A program made the position numbers and the translations under genes. Under the pieces are notes generated by a model. The model did no database searches, was not told the DNA's origin, and was given only the letters and a program-made list of their open reading frames with translations. From Marinobacter sediminum (lineage in GTDB: Bacteria; Pseudomonadota; Gammaproteobacteria; Pseudomonadales; Oleiphilaceae), in contig NZ_JAEMQH010000002.1 in NCBI RefSeq assembly GCF_016820575.1, forward strand, positions 310,001 to 374,000: a DNA stretch of 64,000 bases, in the 5' to 3' direction. Shown here piece after piece: positions 1 to 9,839 of this stretch; the first letter of the stretch is position 1, and each line of letters starts with the position of its first letter.

Positions 1-342
1 TATACCAAAAGGGATATGTCGCTCAGCGGAACGGCAGAAGAAATCTACAAAAGAGCTGGAGAGTTGAGCTTCGATGTTATTAAGTGGATGATTGACGCCC
101 AGCCGCAGCCTACCCCACAGCAGGGGACTCCCACTATCTTCAAACGCAGAAAGCCTGCGCAAAGTGAACTGCCGATGGACGGCAGAGTTCACGAGCTATA
201 CGACCACATACGAATGCTTGACGCTCCAACGTACCCATCTGCTTTTATTGAGTATGGCGAATTTGTTATTGAATTTTCAGACGCCGAAGTAGATGGAGAA
301 GCCTTGAAAGCATCTGTGCGAATTACAAAGAAACCGATTTAA
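1..342 (+). CDS. Formyltransferase-like protein, C-terminal part (5' end outside window)
   Basis: The frame is open from base 1, so the ATG at 16 is probably internal and the gene begins upstream of the window. The visible 113 residues look like the C-terminal part of a methionyl-tRNA-formyltransferase-like sugar N-formyltransferase: a GTAEEIYKRA segment, then an FKRRKP stretch, then the LYDHIRMLDAPTYPSAF block that in this family precedes the small C-terminal domain. Such enzymes move a formyl group from N10-formyl-THF to an amino sugar. It lies 9 bases before pseI, so a role in making an N-formylated nonulosonic acid is inferred. The catalytic Asn-His-Asp region is outside the window. The family call is fairly good, the substrate is inference. 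Confidence 0.62.
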   Translation, partial: YTKRDMSLSGTAEEIYKRAGELSFDVIKWMIDAQPQPTPQQGTPTIFKRRKPAQSELPMDGRVHELYDHIRMLDAPTYPSAFIEYGEFVIEFSDAEVDGEALKASVRITKKPI

Positions 343-351
343 GGAACCGTT

Positions 352-1401
352 ATGAAAGATGTTGTTATTGATGGCGTGAAGATCGGGCCGGATCATCCTC
401 CCTACGTTATTGCTGAGTTATCCGCAAACCACAATGGTTCTTTAGAACATGCCTTGGCTACTATAGATGAAGCCAAAAAACGTGGGGCATCTGCGATCAA
501 GCTGCAAACATATACAGCGGATACCATGACCATAGACTCCGATCGCCCAGAGTTTTTGATCAAAGGCGGACCATGGGGTGGCTTTAAGCTATACGATCTC
601 TACAAATGGGCGGAAACGCCGTTCGAATGGCACAAAGCCATGTTCGAGCACGCTCGTAAAATTGGTATTACCGTGTTCTCGACACCGTTTGATGAAACGG
701 CTGTGGATCTGCTCGAGGAGCTTGATGCTCCCGCCTATAAAATTGCTTCTTTTGAAGTAACCGACCTCCCATTGATTGAATACGTAGCCAAAACTGGCAA
801 GCCCATGATTATGTCGACAGGGATGGCTAGTGAAGAGGAAATCGAAGAAGCGGTTGCGACAGCCAGAAACGCAGGTTGTGAGCAGCTGGTTTTGCTTCAC
901 TGCATCAGTAGTTATCCTGCCCCCATGGAGCAGGCAAACATTGCACAGGTTAAAGAGCTTGGGAACCGCTTTCAGGCCATTCCTGGTCTTTCTGACCATA
1001 CCTTGGGCACTACCGCATCTGTAGCAGCGGTTGCTCTCGGAGCTTGTCTGATCGAAAAGCATTTTATTCTTAACCGAGAGGACGGCGGCCCTGATAGCGG
1101 TTTCTCGATAGAACCAGAAGAACTTGAACGTTTATGCGTAGAAACGCGCGAAGCCAAACTCGCCATCGGCAATGTAGGCTATGTCCGCCAGAAAGCTGAG
1201 GAGCAAAACCGGATATTTCGTCGGTCCATATACTACATGCGCGACATGAAGGCTGGTGAGATTATACAAGAAAAGGATATTCGTAGAATTCGGCCGGGAA
1301 TTGGTATCGAGCCCAAACACTCCGCCACGCTTATCGGGAAAACACTAAAGAGTGACGTTACACGCGGTACTCCAACAAGTTGGGAGCAGTTCGATGAGTA
1401 A
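352..1401 (+). CDS. pseI: Pseudaminic acid synthase (NeuB family)
   Basis: Condenses phosphoenolpyruvate with a 2,4-diacylamino-2,4,6-trideoxy hexose to give pseudaminic acid in the cytoplasm. At 349 aa it has the expected length. The N-terminal NeuB TIM barrel carries YVIAELSANHNGS (about residues 18-30), KLQTYT, FSTPFDE, YKIASFE and GLSDHT, followed by IEKHFIL. A C-terminal SAF (antifreeze-like) domain starts near residue 285 (RRSIYYMRD, IRPGIGI). The ELSANHN form and the PEFLI..GPW segment fit PseI better than sialic or legionaminic acid synthases. It follows the formyltransferase by 9 bases and overlaps the next gene by 8, so the three probably form an operon. The PseB, PseC, PseF and PseG genes would lie left of the window. 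Confidence 0.88.
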   Translation: MKDVVIDGVKIGPDHPPYVIAELSANHNGSLEHALATIDEAKKRGASAIKLQTYTADTMTIDSDRPEFLIKGGPWGGFKLYDLYKWAETPFEWHKAMFEHARKIGITVFSTPFDETAVDLLEELDAPAYKIASFEVTDLPLIEYVAKTGKPMIMSTGMASEEEIEEAVATARNAGCEQLVLLHCISSYPAPMEQANIAQVKELGNRFQAIPGLSDHTLGTTASVAAVALGACLIEKHFILNREDGGPDSGFSIEPEELERLCVETREAKLAIGNVGYVRQKAEEQNRIFRRSIYYMRDMKAGEIIQEKDIRRIRPGIGIEPKHSATLIGKTLKSDVTRGTPTSWEQFDE

Positions 1402-2065
1402 AACCGTCCTTGTAGTTGCAGCCCACACCGATGACGAGGCTTTGGGTTGCGGAGGCAGCATTGCTCGGCACGTGGCCGAGGGAGATACCGTTTACGCCGT
1501 TTTTCTGGCGGATGGAGTAACATCACGTCTCGATGCAACGAATGAAGAGCTGGAACAGCGCAACTCAGCCGCGGAAAGCGCTCATGAGACCCTTGGAATC
1601 AAGAAGGCTTACATGCTCGGATTCCCAGACAACCGGATGGACAGCGTACCGTTGCTAGACATCGTTCAGAAGTTGGAAAGCGTCTTCAGTGAAATTCAGC
1701 CTCAGGTTGTCTATACACATCACGTCGGTGATCTAAATGTAGACCACCGCGTGACTCACCAAGCGGTGCTCACCGTTTGCAGACCAGTGCCGGGTGTATC
1801 GGTGAAAGAGATTTATGCCTTCGAAGTATTGTCGGCTACAGGCTGGAACACTCCTGCAGAAAGCCCTTTTGTTCCCAATGTATTTGTGGATATTTCAGAA
1901 CATTTGGAAAAAAAAATGGAGGCTCTCGCCGCTTACGAGCTAGAGATGCGGAAGGCTCCTCATTCACGCTCCTTAATTAATGCAAAACGCCTTGCGGAGC
2001 TTCGGGGAAGCTCTATTGGTGTGGATGCGGCGGAAGCAATGATGGCTATAAGGGTCACTTTTTAA
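1394..2065 (+). CDS. PIG-L (LmbE-like) family deacetylase
   Basis: Zinc-dependent N-deacetylase of the PIG-L/LmbE family, 223 aa. The metal/catalytic motif AAHTDDE is at residues 9-15 and the downstream HHVGDLNVDHR motif supplies further metal ligands. An upstream in-frame ATG at 1352 exists, but the ATG at 1394 puts the family motif at its usual distance from the N terminus and overlaps the pseI stop, suggesting translational coupling. Substrates in the family range from GlcNAc-PI to bacillithiol and lipid-linked sugars. Here the neighbours suggest an amino-sugar or nonulosonic acid intermediate (inference). An A9 homopolymer lies inside the gene at 1908-1916. Confidence 0.8.
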   Translation: MSKTVLVVAAHTDDEALGCGGSIARHVAEGDTVYAVFLADGVTSRLDATNEELEQRNSAAESAHETLGIKKAYMLGFPDNRMDSVPLLDIVQKLESVFSEIQPQVVYTHHVGDLNVDHRVTHQAVLTVCRPVPGVSVKEIYAFEVLSATGWNTPAESPFVPNVFVDISEHLEKKMEALAAYELEMRKAPHSRSLINAKRLAELRGSSIGVDAAEAMMAIRVTF

Positions 2066-2865
2066 ACTGTATCCAGAGATGGGCATAACCTGCGAGCCTT
2101 AAAGGATTCTTTGCATCAATCTGGCTCGACGACAGGCTCATTTTACCATGAACAGGGCAAGATCCATGCGCCAGTGACTATGGTTCAGAATACAATCGTC
2201 ATAGAATAATACTTCATTTCGGGCTGTAGCTCTGAAAGTTGTAATATAGTTTGTTCTCGGAATCGGGGGCACCCGCTGTACTTTGCGGAACTAGCACAGA
2301 TGAGTTGAACATTTTGGGTGGCAGTCTAGCGATTAATGCAATTCAAGTTATAGCGCTTTGTGACTTTTCAAAGTCTTCAATGGGTGCAATGCCCCAACAA
2401 AACATTCAATAAATTCGTCCCAGGCCCGGATGCCGAAGTTTCGTAAATTTTTTTGAGTACATTATCGATGTATGAGCCAAGAACTCAGTTTATGAAAATA
2501 CGACAGCGTTTGTCAGATTGGTAAGCGTATCACCGTAATAAATAAATTAAGCTGTCTGCTCAATGTTTAGTTATGAGAGTTTTGCTTTTGGTTACTCTAT
2601 GCTTCTGCGTTCATGATTTTCGGTTTGTAAGTGAGAAAATGAACCTTGCTGTTTGGGGAAGGCGTGTGAGGGTATTTAAAGCATGATTTGGTTCCTATTA
2701 TTTTTTGGGTGATTTTTTTGCCTTTTATTTTTTAGTGTCAAAAAAATATATTTGTAGCTTTCCCGGTTAATTAAAATTGCTTGAGAGTTGTTGCCCAATA
2801 TTAAATCGGCGACGGGCGTTTAAAATATATCTTGAATTGAGTGCGGCTAGGAGCTGTGTCAAAAA
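2066..2865. other. 800-base AT-rich gene-free stretch
   Basis: No frame longer than about 35 codons with a plausible start and no recognisable RNA. Base composition drifts from mixed (2066-2450) to strongly AT-rich with T and A runs (2600-2860). The gap separates the pseI operon from the main glycan cluster, so it may hold the cluster promoter and an MvaT/H-NS nucleation tract (inference). No transposase fragment or terminal repeat was recognised. A short open stretch on the minus strand around 2355-2445 resembles nothing known to me. Confidence 0.5.
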
Positions 2866-4083
2866 TTGAAAATTAAATATTTTTTTGCTCTATTGTCTAT
2901 CTCTGCGATGTTCTTGAATAGGTCCTTCTCAAAGATTTCACCTTACGGTGGGCCAGTAGAAGCGATGATATTCCTAGGCTTGTTTTTTCGGGCAAGACCT
3001 TTTCTAAGGATTTGCAAGGAATATCCAATATTTTTATTTATCTTTATTTACGCGATGTTGGTGCTGGTAAAAGACCTGCTTATTTATGGTGTCGAGTTTG
3101 AGTATTTTCGTCGTGCTGCTATGTTTTTTTATATTTTTATTCCGGTTTTTTTTGTCTTATACGCAAAAGAATTGTCTGTTCTTATAAGAAAAAATTTATT
3201 AACATTTTCGATCTGCTTCTTTTTTGTTATATTTTTTAATATCCCTGGTTTTCAGCCAACTATGGCAGCTGAGCTAGCCGGAGCGCTTTTTCTTGCTTCC
3301 ATTTTGTATTCGAGAAGCGCCTTGGTTTCCTTTATATTTCTCGGGTGCTTCTTTTTTTCTGCGAGCGGGCTTTCAAGTGGACAGTCATTATTTCGGACGC
3401 CATTCGTGACGCTATTTGTGGGCTTGTTTTTTTTAATAACGTTCATAATTTCTGTGGGCTCCGTAAACAAGAAATTAATTCTAATATTTTCTTTTTGTGC
3501 AATTATTCTGGTATCTATGCTCTTTAGTCCTGTTGTAGGTGAAATGGTTGGAGGGGTCTTACTTGGGGTAAGCGGTTTGGTCGATTCTGCGGTTCTTTTC
3601 GACTTAGGGGTTGCACTTGGTGGGGATGTTTCGTCATCAAGAGGAAGCTCTGCGGGGACAACAGAAACACGAGCTTTCTTCTGGGGGGCTATTGTAGTAC
3701 ATCAGTTGTCCAACCCAATTAATTTTTTCTTCGGTAATGGTTTCTCCTCTGGATTTCTAAATGTTGTTCTCCCGGATTTTAGCTTTTCGAATAAAGACCT
3801 AATTGAGCCGCATAATTCCTTTATGGGTATCTTCTTTAAATTAGGCATTGTGGGCCTATTGCTTTTTTTGAAATTATTGAAAGACGTAGTAGGAATATGT
3901 TCTTCTTGGGTTGGATTTTGGAAGCTTGCGCCCTTCTTATCAATTGCTACACTCTTTGCTTCGTTTGAGGTCGCACTAGAAAATCCCCACGGTGCCTTAA
4001 TTTTCTGGGGTATAATTTTCGTTCCGGTTGTATTTGAGTTGGCAAGTGCGGAAGATAAGAGGATCAAAGATGGAAAAATATAG
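2866..4083 (+). CDS. O-antigen polymerase/ligase-like membrane protein (Wzy/WaaL superfamily)
   Basis: Very hydrophobic 405-aa protein with about ten predicted membrane segments and one long non-membrane loop (about residues 245-320), the usual shape of Wzy polymerases and WaaL ligases. The loop ends in PHNSFMGIFFKLGIVGLLLF, which resembles the conserved His-containing region of the O-antigen ligase domain. The protein would act at the periplasmic face of the inner membrane, either polymerising repeat units or ligating glycan to lipid A core. The start is a TTG with AGGAG about 12 bases upstream. Codon use is strongly AT-biased, unlike the second half of the window, as expected of transferred glycan genes. 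Polymerase and ligase cannot be told apart here. Confidence 0.68.
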   Translation: MKIKYFFALLSISAMFLNRSFSKISPYGGPVEAMIFLGLFFRARPFLRICKEYPIFLFIFIYAMLVLVKDLLIYGVEFEYFRRAAMFFYIFIPVFFVLYAKELSVLIRKNLLTFSICFFFVIFFNIPGFQPTMAAELAGALFLASILYSRSALVSFIFLGCFFFSASGLSSGQSLFRTPFVTLFVGLFFLITFIISVGSVNKKLILIFSFCAIILVSMLFSPVVGEMVGGVLLGVSGLVDSAVLFDLGVALGGDVSSSRGSSAGTTETRAFFWGAIVVHQLSNPINFFFGNGFSSGFLNVVLPDFSFSNKDLIEPHNSFMGIFFKLGIVGLLLFLKLLKDVVGICSSWVGFWKLAPFLSIATLFASFEVALENPHGALIFWGIIFVPVVFELASAEDKRIKDGKI

Positions 4084-4103
4084 TATTCAGAGTTGATTTA
4101 TCT

Positions 4104-5309
4104 ATGAAAATACTTCTTGGTCACAACTACTACCGTTCATCCTCGCCCTCAGGAGAGAACCTTGTTTATGAAATGGAAAGGGATTTGCTTTCGCGAAATG
4201 GACATACGGTATCGGAGTTTATTCGAAACAGCGATACACTATCGAAGGAAGGCATAGCTGGTGTAATTAAAGGTGCGGCTCAAACCCCTTGGAATACATT
4301 TGTCGCAAAGGATGTAAAAAAAAGGCTGGTTAGTGAAAGCACCGATGTTCTGCATGTGCACAATACTTTTCCGATGATATCTCCGTCTGTCTTTTGGGCG
4401 GCACGAGGTCTATCTGCAAGAGTGATTACTCTTCATAATTATCGTCTTTTCTGTGCCAATGCTATCCCTATGCGCGGTGGCAACGTTTGTACCGAATGCC
4501 TGGATAAACGTTCAGCGGCGCCGGCTATGAGACATGGATGTTACCGGAACAGTCGACTAGCCACTGCTCCCTTGGCGGCGAATGTGGCGTTGCATCGAAG
4601 AATGGGGACCTGGCAGAACCAGGTCGACGCATTCATCTGTCTTTCCAACTTTCAGAAGGAACTGATGATTGATGCAGGCTTGCCTAAACACAAGGTTCAC
4701 GTTAAGCCTAATTTTTACCCTGGAATGCCTGAAGTTAAACCTTGGATGGCTCGCAGGCCAGCAGTAGTTTTTGCTGGTCGGCTTGGGGCGGAAAAAGGGG
4801 TTGTTACTCTGTTGAAGGCATGGCGAATGTGGGGTGTCAATGCGCCTGAGTTAAGGATCGTTGGTGATGGTCCGCTTCGCCGCGAACTAGAAGAAATGGC
4901 TGAGGGTTTGCCGGTCACTTTCCTGGGACAACTCCAAATGGAGGAGGCTCAACGTGAAATAGCCGAGAATATGCTGCAGATTCTCCCCTCAGAGTGGTTC
5001 GAGGGGTTTCCTATGGTGATTCGTGAAGCTTTCGCATTTGGCACGCCTGCGGCGGTATCAAACATTGGGCCTTTACCCTCGATTGTGACAAAGGGGTTGA
5101 ATGGCGTTGTATTTGAAGCGTCAGATGCGGCCTCCTTATTGGCAGAGGTCAAAGGCGCGTGGGCAGCACCCGATCTTCTCCAGCGATTGGGAGTTGGGGC
5201 CAGAGCGGAATTTGAAACTAAGTATACTGAACAGGCCAATTATCAGCAGCTCCAAGATATTTATAAAGAGGCGAAAGATGTTGCAAAGTTTGAACTGTCC
5301 AAGCGATAA
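4104..5309 (+). CDS. GT4-family glycosyltransferase
   Basis: GT-B fold glycosyltransferase, 401 aa. The N-terminal acceptor domain starts MKILLGHNYY and includes VLHVHNTFP near residues 86-94 and a CTEC Cys pair. The C-terminal nucleotide-sugar domain has VVFAGRLGAEKGV (about 222-234), RIVGDGP and the EWFEGFPMVIREAFAFGTP signature with the E-x7-E pattern. It should transfer a sugar to the lipid-linked repeat unit on the cytoplasmic side. Donor and linkage cannot be read from sequence. Its 3' end overlaps the next gene's start by 32 bases, so the two are probably translated together. Confidence 0.85.
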   Translation: MKILLGHNYYRSSSPSGENLVYEMERDLLSRNGHTVSEFIRNSDTLSKEGIAGVIKGAAQTPWNTFVAKDVKKRLVSESTDVLHVHNTFPMISPSVFWAARGLSARVITLHNYRLFCANAIPMRGGNVCTECLDKRSAAPAMRHGCYRNSRLATAPLAANVALHRRMGTWQNQVDAFICLSNFQKELMIDAGLPKHKVHVKPNFYPGMPEVKPWMARRPAVVFAGRLGAEKGVVTLLKAWRMWGVNAPELRIVGDGPLRRELEEMAEGLPVTFLGQLQMEEAQREIAENMLQILPSEWFEGFPMVIREAFAFGTPAAVSNIGPLPSIVTKGLNGVVFEASDAASLLAEVKGAWAAPDLLQRLGVGARAEFETKYTEQANYQQLQDIYKEAKDVAKFELSKR

Positions 5310-6060
5310 GTCGACTCCTACACGTATTTCAGTCTTGAAGGCTCCGATAGATGCTTTGACATGGGAAGAGGCACTTGGACGGATACGAATCTGGGCGCGA
5401 GAGGGAAGCAGCCGCTACGTGTGTATCTGCAATTCGCATTCCGTAGTTTCAGCCGTTCAAAATCCTGAATTTTATGAGGTAGTAAAGGGCGCTGATATGG
5501 CGACACCGGATGGCGCGCCAGTAGCCTGGTTGATGAGGAGGTTTGGCGCGGTAAGGCAGGAACGGATCAATGGCCCGGACCTGATGGAACGCTATTGTTC
5601 CGAGGCAGCTATGCGGGGTGAGTCTATTTATCTATATGGTGGTTCTGAAACGACATTGGCTCTTCTTCAAAAAAAGCTTACTCAGAGATTCCCTGGGCTC
5701 AAAATAGCTGGGGCATACTCGCCACCCTACCGAGAGTTAACTCCGGAGGAGCGAGAGGTGGCGATTAACTCGATTAATGCTTCCGGTGCCAGGACTGTTT
5801 GGGTGAGCCTCGGTTGTCCTAAGCAAGAGGCGTGGATGGCCGCTCATCGTGGCTACCTTAACGCGGTAATGATTGGCGTGGGCGCGGCTTTTGATTATCA
5901 CGCTGGCACCGTGCGTCGTGCGCCTCTCTGGATGCAACGCAATGGTTTGGAGTGGCTGTTTCGTTTGCTTAGTGAACCGAGAAGACTCTGGAAACGGTAT
6001 CTGGTGACCAATACATTATTTATTTGGTTTGCGACCCGTCAATTATTAAAAGCTAGATAA
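5278..6060 (+). CDS. WecG/TagA/CpsF-family glycosyltransferase (GT26)
   Basis: A 260-aa enzyme of the GT26 family (TagA ManNAc transferase, WecG ManNAcA transferase). Visible family blocks are VCICNSHSVV, ATPDGAPVAWL with the catalytic-region Asp, RINGPDL, YLYGGS, WVSLGCPKQE and GVGAAFDYHAG...RAP. The ATG at 5278 is preferred over upstream in-frame starts because it places VLKAPIDALTWEEAL at the usual N-terminal position and has AGAGG upstream. The gene lies inside the + strand glycan cluster. Family members usually add the second sugar of a lipid-linked unit; the donor here is unknown. Confidence 0.85.
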   Translation: MLQSLNCPSDKSTPTRISVLKAPIDALTWEEALGRIRIWAREGSSRYVCICNSHSVVSAVQNPEFYEVVKGADMATPDGAPVAWLMRRFGAVRQERINGPDLMERYCSEAAMRGESIYLYGGSETTLALLQKKLTQRFPGLKIAGAYSPPYRELTPEEREVAINSINASGARTVWVSLGCPKQEAWMAAHRGYLNAVMIGVGAAFDYHAGTVRRAPLWMQRNGLEWLFRLLSEPRRLWKRYLVTNTLFIWFATRQLLKAR

Positions 6061-6156
6061 GTTCGAAAATGAGCGGGAGTAGGGGATTATTAGCTTTTGG
6101 TCGGCGTAAATACCGTCAGAGCTATTGTTGTTCCATATAACGGAAAGGAATTTGAT

Positions 6157-7566
6157 GTGGTAGTACCTGTAATAATGGCGGGTGGAGCTGGATCTCGTCT
6201 TTGGCCTCTTTCTCGCCAGCTAAATCCGAAGCAGTTTCTCGCTTTGACGGATGATCATTTAACTATGTTGCAGCAAACGGTCAGCCGCCTGAACGGCTTG
6301 AATGCTGATGCGCCGGTAGTCATTTGCAATGAAGAACATCGGTTTCTGGCTGCCGAGCAGTTGCGGTTAGCGGGTGAGGAGGGCGCCCGGATTATTCTTG
6401 AACCGATGGGTCGCAACACAGCGCCCGCAATTGCTCTTGCTGCGTTGCAGGCTGTTGCTGTAGGCGAGGACGGTATGCTCCTCGTTCTCGCTGCGGACCA
6501 CCTGATTGGCGATGCGACGGCATTCCGCGACACAGTTTCTCAGGCGTTGCCTCTTGCGGAGGCTGGCAAGTTGGTCACTTTTGGGATTGTTCCTGAAAAA
6601 GCCGAGACTGGTTACGGTTACATTCAAAAAGGAAAGTTGCTGGATAACGGCGGTTTTGTTGTTGAGCGCTTCGTAGAAAAGCCAGATCAAGCCACGGCTC
6701 AAGGCTACTTTGAATCCGGTGATTATCTCTGGAACAGCGGTATGTTTCTTTTTAAAGCCAGCCGTTACCTGGAAGAGCTGGAGCGTTTCCGCCCCGATAT
6801 CCTCGAGGCCTGTCGGGCTTCGCTCGAAAGTTCTTCGCAGGACCTTCACTTTACCCGGCTTAACCATGAAGCGTTTGCAGATTGCCCTGCGGAGTCTGTT
6901 GATTACGCAGTGATGGAAAACACATCTTCCGCGGCAGTTGTGCCAATGGATGCCGGTTGGAGCGATATTGGTTCTTGGTCTGTATTGTGGGAGGTTTCGA
7001 GCAAAGATGATTGGGGTAATGCGGTTGCCGGTGATGTCATTCAGCAAATTAGTTCTGGGTGCTTGGTGCGGGCAGATCATCGCCTGGTAGCGACAGTTGG
7101 TGTAGAAGATTTAGTTATCGTTGAAACCAAAGATGCCGTTCTAGTTGCCCACAAAGATCGGGTTCAGGATGTTAAGAAAGTGGTCAGTCAGATAGAGGCT
7201 GATGGTCGCCATGAACATCTAAATCATCGGGAAGTTTATCGGCCTTGGGGCGTTTATGATTCCATTGATAATGGTCACCGCTACCAGGTAAAGCGCATTA
7301 CTGTGAAGTCGGGGGCAAAACTATCGGTTCAGATGCATCACCACAGGGCTGAGCATTGGATTGTTGTGAGCGGCACTGCGAGGGTGACGAACGGAGAGAA
7401 AACCTATTTGGTAACCGAGAATCAGTCTACCTACATTCCTGTCGGGCAGGTTCATGCCCTTGAGAATCCGGGGATGGTGGATCTTGAGTTAATTGAGGTG
7501 CAGTCCGGCTCGTATCTTGGTGAGGACGATATTGTTCGGTTTGAGGATAAGTATGGGCGTGCCTAG
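6157..7566 (+). CDS. manC: Mannose-1-phosphate guanylyltransferase / mannose-6-phosphate isomerase
   Basis: Bifunctional AlgA/ManC-type enzyme: converts fructose-6-P to mannose-6-P and makes GDP-mannose from mannose-1-P and GTP. The N-terminal nucleotidyltransferase begins [20 protein letters not shown] and includes FVEKPD and NSGMFLF; the C-terminal cupin isomerase domain has [14 protein letters not shown] with the metal-binding His residues. An upstream TTG (6097) is possible, but the GTG at 6157 has the Shine-Dalgarno-like GGAAAGGAA (6142-6150) and gives 469 aa, the normal length. It feeds the gmd-fcl genes downstream. No phosphomannomutase is seen in the window, so that step must be supplied elsewhere. 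Confidence 0.92.
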   Translation: MVVPVIMAGGAGSRLWPLSRQLNPKQFLALTDDHLTMLQQTVSRLNGLNADAPVVICNEEHRFLAAEQLRLAGEEGARIILEPMGRNTAPAIALAALQAVAVGEDGMLLVLAADHLIGDATAFRDTVSQALPLAEAGKLVTFGIVPEKAETGYGYIQKGKLLDNGGFVVERFVEKPDQATAQGYFESGDYLWNSGMFLFKASRYLEELERFRPDILEACRASLESSSQDLHFTRLNHEAFADCPAESVDYAVMENTSSAAVVPMDAGWSDIGSWSVLWEVSSKDDWGNAVAGDVIQQISSGCLVRADHRLVATVGVEDLVIVETKDAVLVAHKDRVQDVKKVVSQIEADGRHEHLNHREVYRPWGVYDSIDNGHRYQVKRITVKSGAKLSVQMHHHRAEHWIVVSGTARVTNGEKTYLVTENQSTYIPVGQVHALENPGMVDLELIEVQSGSYLGEDDIVRFEDKYGRA

Positions 7567-7660
7567 CGTAGTTGGAGTCTCTTGGGTTACTTGATCGCTA
7601 CTGAAAAAATAGATGTGTTGGCGTAAACTCTCGCCGATGTTTGATCAAGCAGGCTTTCAC

Positions 7661-7690
7661 TAGAAGCGTAGGCGCGCTTCTATTTAAGAC
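7661..7690 (+). terminator. Small hairpin between manC and gmd
   Basis: TAGAAGCG (7661-7668) and CGCTTCTA (7675-7682) pair perfectly around a 6-base loop, followed by a short T/A-rich stretch. It could attenuate readthrough from manC or be a 5' leader structure of gmd. There is no real U-tract, so termination would be weak. Confidence 0.3.
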
Positions 7691-7713
7691 ACAGATGGTT
7701 TTAGGATTAACAG

Positions 7714-8832
7714 ATGAAAAAGGCTTTGATTACCGGTATCACCGGCCAAGATGGCTCCTACCTTGCGGAATTTCTGCTAAAGAAGGGCTATGAGGTGCAT
7801 GGTATCAAGCGCAGGGCTTCTCTATTCAACACTCAGCGGGTAGACCATATTTATCAGGATCCTCACGCCGATAATCAACGCTTTGTCTTGCATTATGGCG
7901 ACCTGACGGATTCGTCGAACCTCACGCGTATTTTGCAGGAAGTGCAGCCAGACGAGGTGTATAACCTAGGAGCGCAGTCACATGTGGCGGTAAGCTTCGA
8001 ATCCCCCGAGTACACGGCTGATGTCGATGCCATGGGCACCTTGCGGCTGCTCGAGGCCATCCGTTTGTTGGGGCTGGAGAAGAAAACCCGCTTCTACCAG
8101 GCTTCTACCTCTGAGCTTTATGGCCTGGTACAGGAAATTCCTCAGAAAGAAACTACCCCATTCTACCCCCGCTCTCCTTATGCGGTTGCCAAACTTTATG
8201 CCTATTGGATGACCGTGAACTACCGGGAAGCATACGGGATGTACGCCTGCAATGGAATATTGTTCAATCACGAGTCGCCGCGCCGGGGCGAAACATTTGT
8301 GACTCGGAAGATTACCCGTGGTTTGGCCAACATTGCCCAAGGGCTTGAAAGCTGCCTTTATATGGGGAACCTAGACGCGCTCCGGGATTGGGGCCACGCG
8401 AAGGATTACGTTCGCATGCAGTGGATGATGCTGCAGCAGGAGCAACCCGAGGATTTTGTTATCGCTACCGGCGTGCAGTACGCGGTGCGTGAGTTTATTC
8501 AGTGGTCTGCGGCTGAGTTGGGCATTGAACTGCGCTTTGAGGGTAAAGGCGTGGAGGAGACGGCCGTAGTTGTGTCGGTGTCTGGTGACGCGGCACCGGC
8601 AGTGAAGCGGGGCGATGTGATTGTGAGGGTAGATCCTCGCTATTTCCGGCCCGCAGAAGTGGAGACCTTGCTGGGGGACCCAACCAAGGCAAAGGAAAAG
8701 CTGGGTTGGGTGCCGGAAATTACAGTACAGGAGATGTGCGCCGAGATGGTTCGGGAGGATCTTCAGGCAGCCAAGCGCCATGCGTTGCTCAAGGCCCATG
8801 GCCATGATGTGACGGTATCGGTGGAGAATTAA
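7714..8832 (+). CDS. gmd: GDP-mannose 4,6-dehydratase
   Basis: NADP-dependent short-chain dehydratase turning GDP-D-mannose into GDP-4-keto-6-deoxymannose. The N-terminal Rossmann motif is [14 protein letters not shown], followed by the family-specific [18 protein letters not shown]. The active site has STSELYG and [10 protein letters not shown] (Tyr-x3-Lys), then the [16 protein letters not shown] block. Its 372 aa match the family. It is followed after one base by fcl, so the pair is co-translated. A roughly 40-residue insert-like region near residues 285-310 is normal for the family. The confident product assignment makes GDP-L-fucose a likely component of this organism's surface glycan. 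Confidence 0.96.
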   Translation: MKKALITGITGQDGSYLAEFLLKKGYEVHGIKRRASLFNTQRVDHIYQDPHADNQRFVLHYGDLTDSSNLTRILQEVQPDEVYNLGAQSHVAVSFESPEYTADVDAMGTLRLLEAIRLLGLEKKTRFYQASTSELYGLVQEIPQKETTPFYPRSPYAVAKLYAYWMTVNYREAYGMYACNGILFNHESPRRGETFVTRKITRGLANIAQGLESCLYMGNLDALRDWGHAKDYVRMQWMMLQQEQPEDFVIATGVQYAVREFIQWSAAELGIELRFEGKGVEETAVVVSVSGDAAPAVKRGDVIVRVDPRYFRPAEVETLLGDPTKAKEKLGWVPEITVQEMCAEMVREDLQAAKRHALLKAHGHDVTVSVEN

Positions 8833-8833
8833 T

Positions 8834-9808
8834 ATGTCTGACGTTCGTAATGAAAAGGTCTTTGTGGCCGGGCATCGAGGTATGGTGGGATCGGCCATTG
8901 TCCGTCAACTCGAGGGCTTGGGGTACACCAATATCCTGACGGCCGGCCGTGACCAACTGAATCTATTGGATCAGGCTGCCGTGCAAGCCTGGCTTGCCGA
9001 GCATCAGCCTGAGCAGGTTTACATCGCTGCTGCGAAGGTGGGCGGCATACACGCGAACAATACCTACCCGGCGGAATTCATCTACGAGAACTTGATGATC
9101 GAAGCCAACCTGATTCACGGAGCTCATCAGGCCGGCGTGCAGAAGGTTTTGTTTTTAGGTTCGTCCTGCATTTATCCGAAATTTGCTGAACAACCGATGC
9201 GGGAGGATTCTTTGCTGACGGGCATTCTCGAGCCCACTAACGAGCCGTATGCGATTGCCAAGATTGCGGGCATCAAGTTGTGCGAAAGTTACAATCGCCA
9301 GTACGGTAGGGACTACCGGAGCGTAATGCCCACCAATCTATATGGACCCAACGATAACTTCCATCCTGAGAATAGTCACGTGATACCTGCGCTGTTGCGG
9401 CGGTTTCATGAGGCGGTCAAGGCGGGTGATGAGGTAGTTGTTATCTGGGGCAGTGGCAAACCGATGCGTGAATTCTTGCATGTGGACGACATGGCCGCGG
9501 CCAGTGTTTATGTGATGGAGCTTGCCGAGGAAGCTTATCAGGCCAACACGCAAACGATGCTCTCGCACATCAATGTGGGTACAGGTGTGGATTGTACTAT
9601 TCGTGAGCTGGCTGAAACGATTGCGAAGGTGACGGGATTCGAGGGCCGGCTTGAGTTCGACAGCACTAAGCCAGATGGAACTCCCCGGAAGCTCATGGAT
9701 GTTTCAAGGTTGAAGACACTAGGCTGGGAGGCTTCGATTGGTTTGGAAGATGGGTTAGCGCAAGCCTATCAGTGGTTCTTGAAGAATTCCTACGCGGTTC
9801 GGTCTTAA
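8834..9808 (+). CDS. fcl: GDP-L-fucose synthase
   Basis: Epimerase/reductase completing GDP-L-fucose from GDP-4-keto-6-deoxymannose with NADPH. Visible features are the Rossmann motif [14 protein letters not shown] near the N terminus, [15 protein letters not shown], the active-site [13 protein letters not shown] (Tyr-x3-Lys), [13 protein letters not shown] and HVDDMA. At 324 aa it has the normal length. It sits one base behind gmd, the usual order in GDP-fucose modules. Confidence 0.95.
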   Translation: MSDVRNEKVFVAGHRGMVGSAIVRQLEGLGYTNILTAGRDQLNLLDQAAVQAWLAEHQPEQVYIAAAKVGGIHANNTYPAEFIYENLMIEANLIHGAHQAGVQKVLFLGSSCIYPKFAEQPMREDSLLTGILEPTNEPYAIAKIAGIKLCESYNRQYGRDYRSVMPTNLYGPNDNFHPENSHVIPALLRRFHEAVKAGDEVVVIWGSGKPMREFLHVDDMAAASVYVMELAEEAYQANTQTMLSHINVGTGVDCTIRELAETIAKVTGFEGRLEFDSTKPDGTPRKLMDVSRLKTLGWEASIGLEDGLAQAYQWFLKNSYAVRS

Positions 9809-9839
9809 TGCATTTCCTATGTTCCAGAAAGTGGTTTTA

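Noticed and set aside
2340-2460. Transposase remnant on the minus strand in the gap
   Set aside because: The only open stretch is about 30 codons, with no recognisable transposase motif and no terminal inverted repeats.
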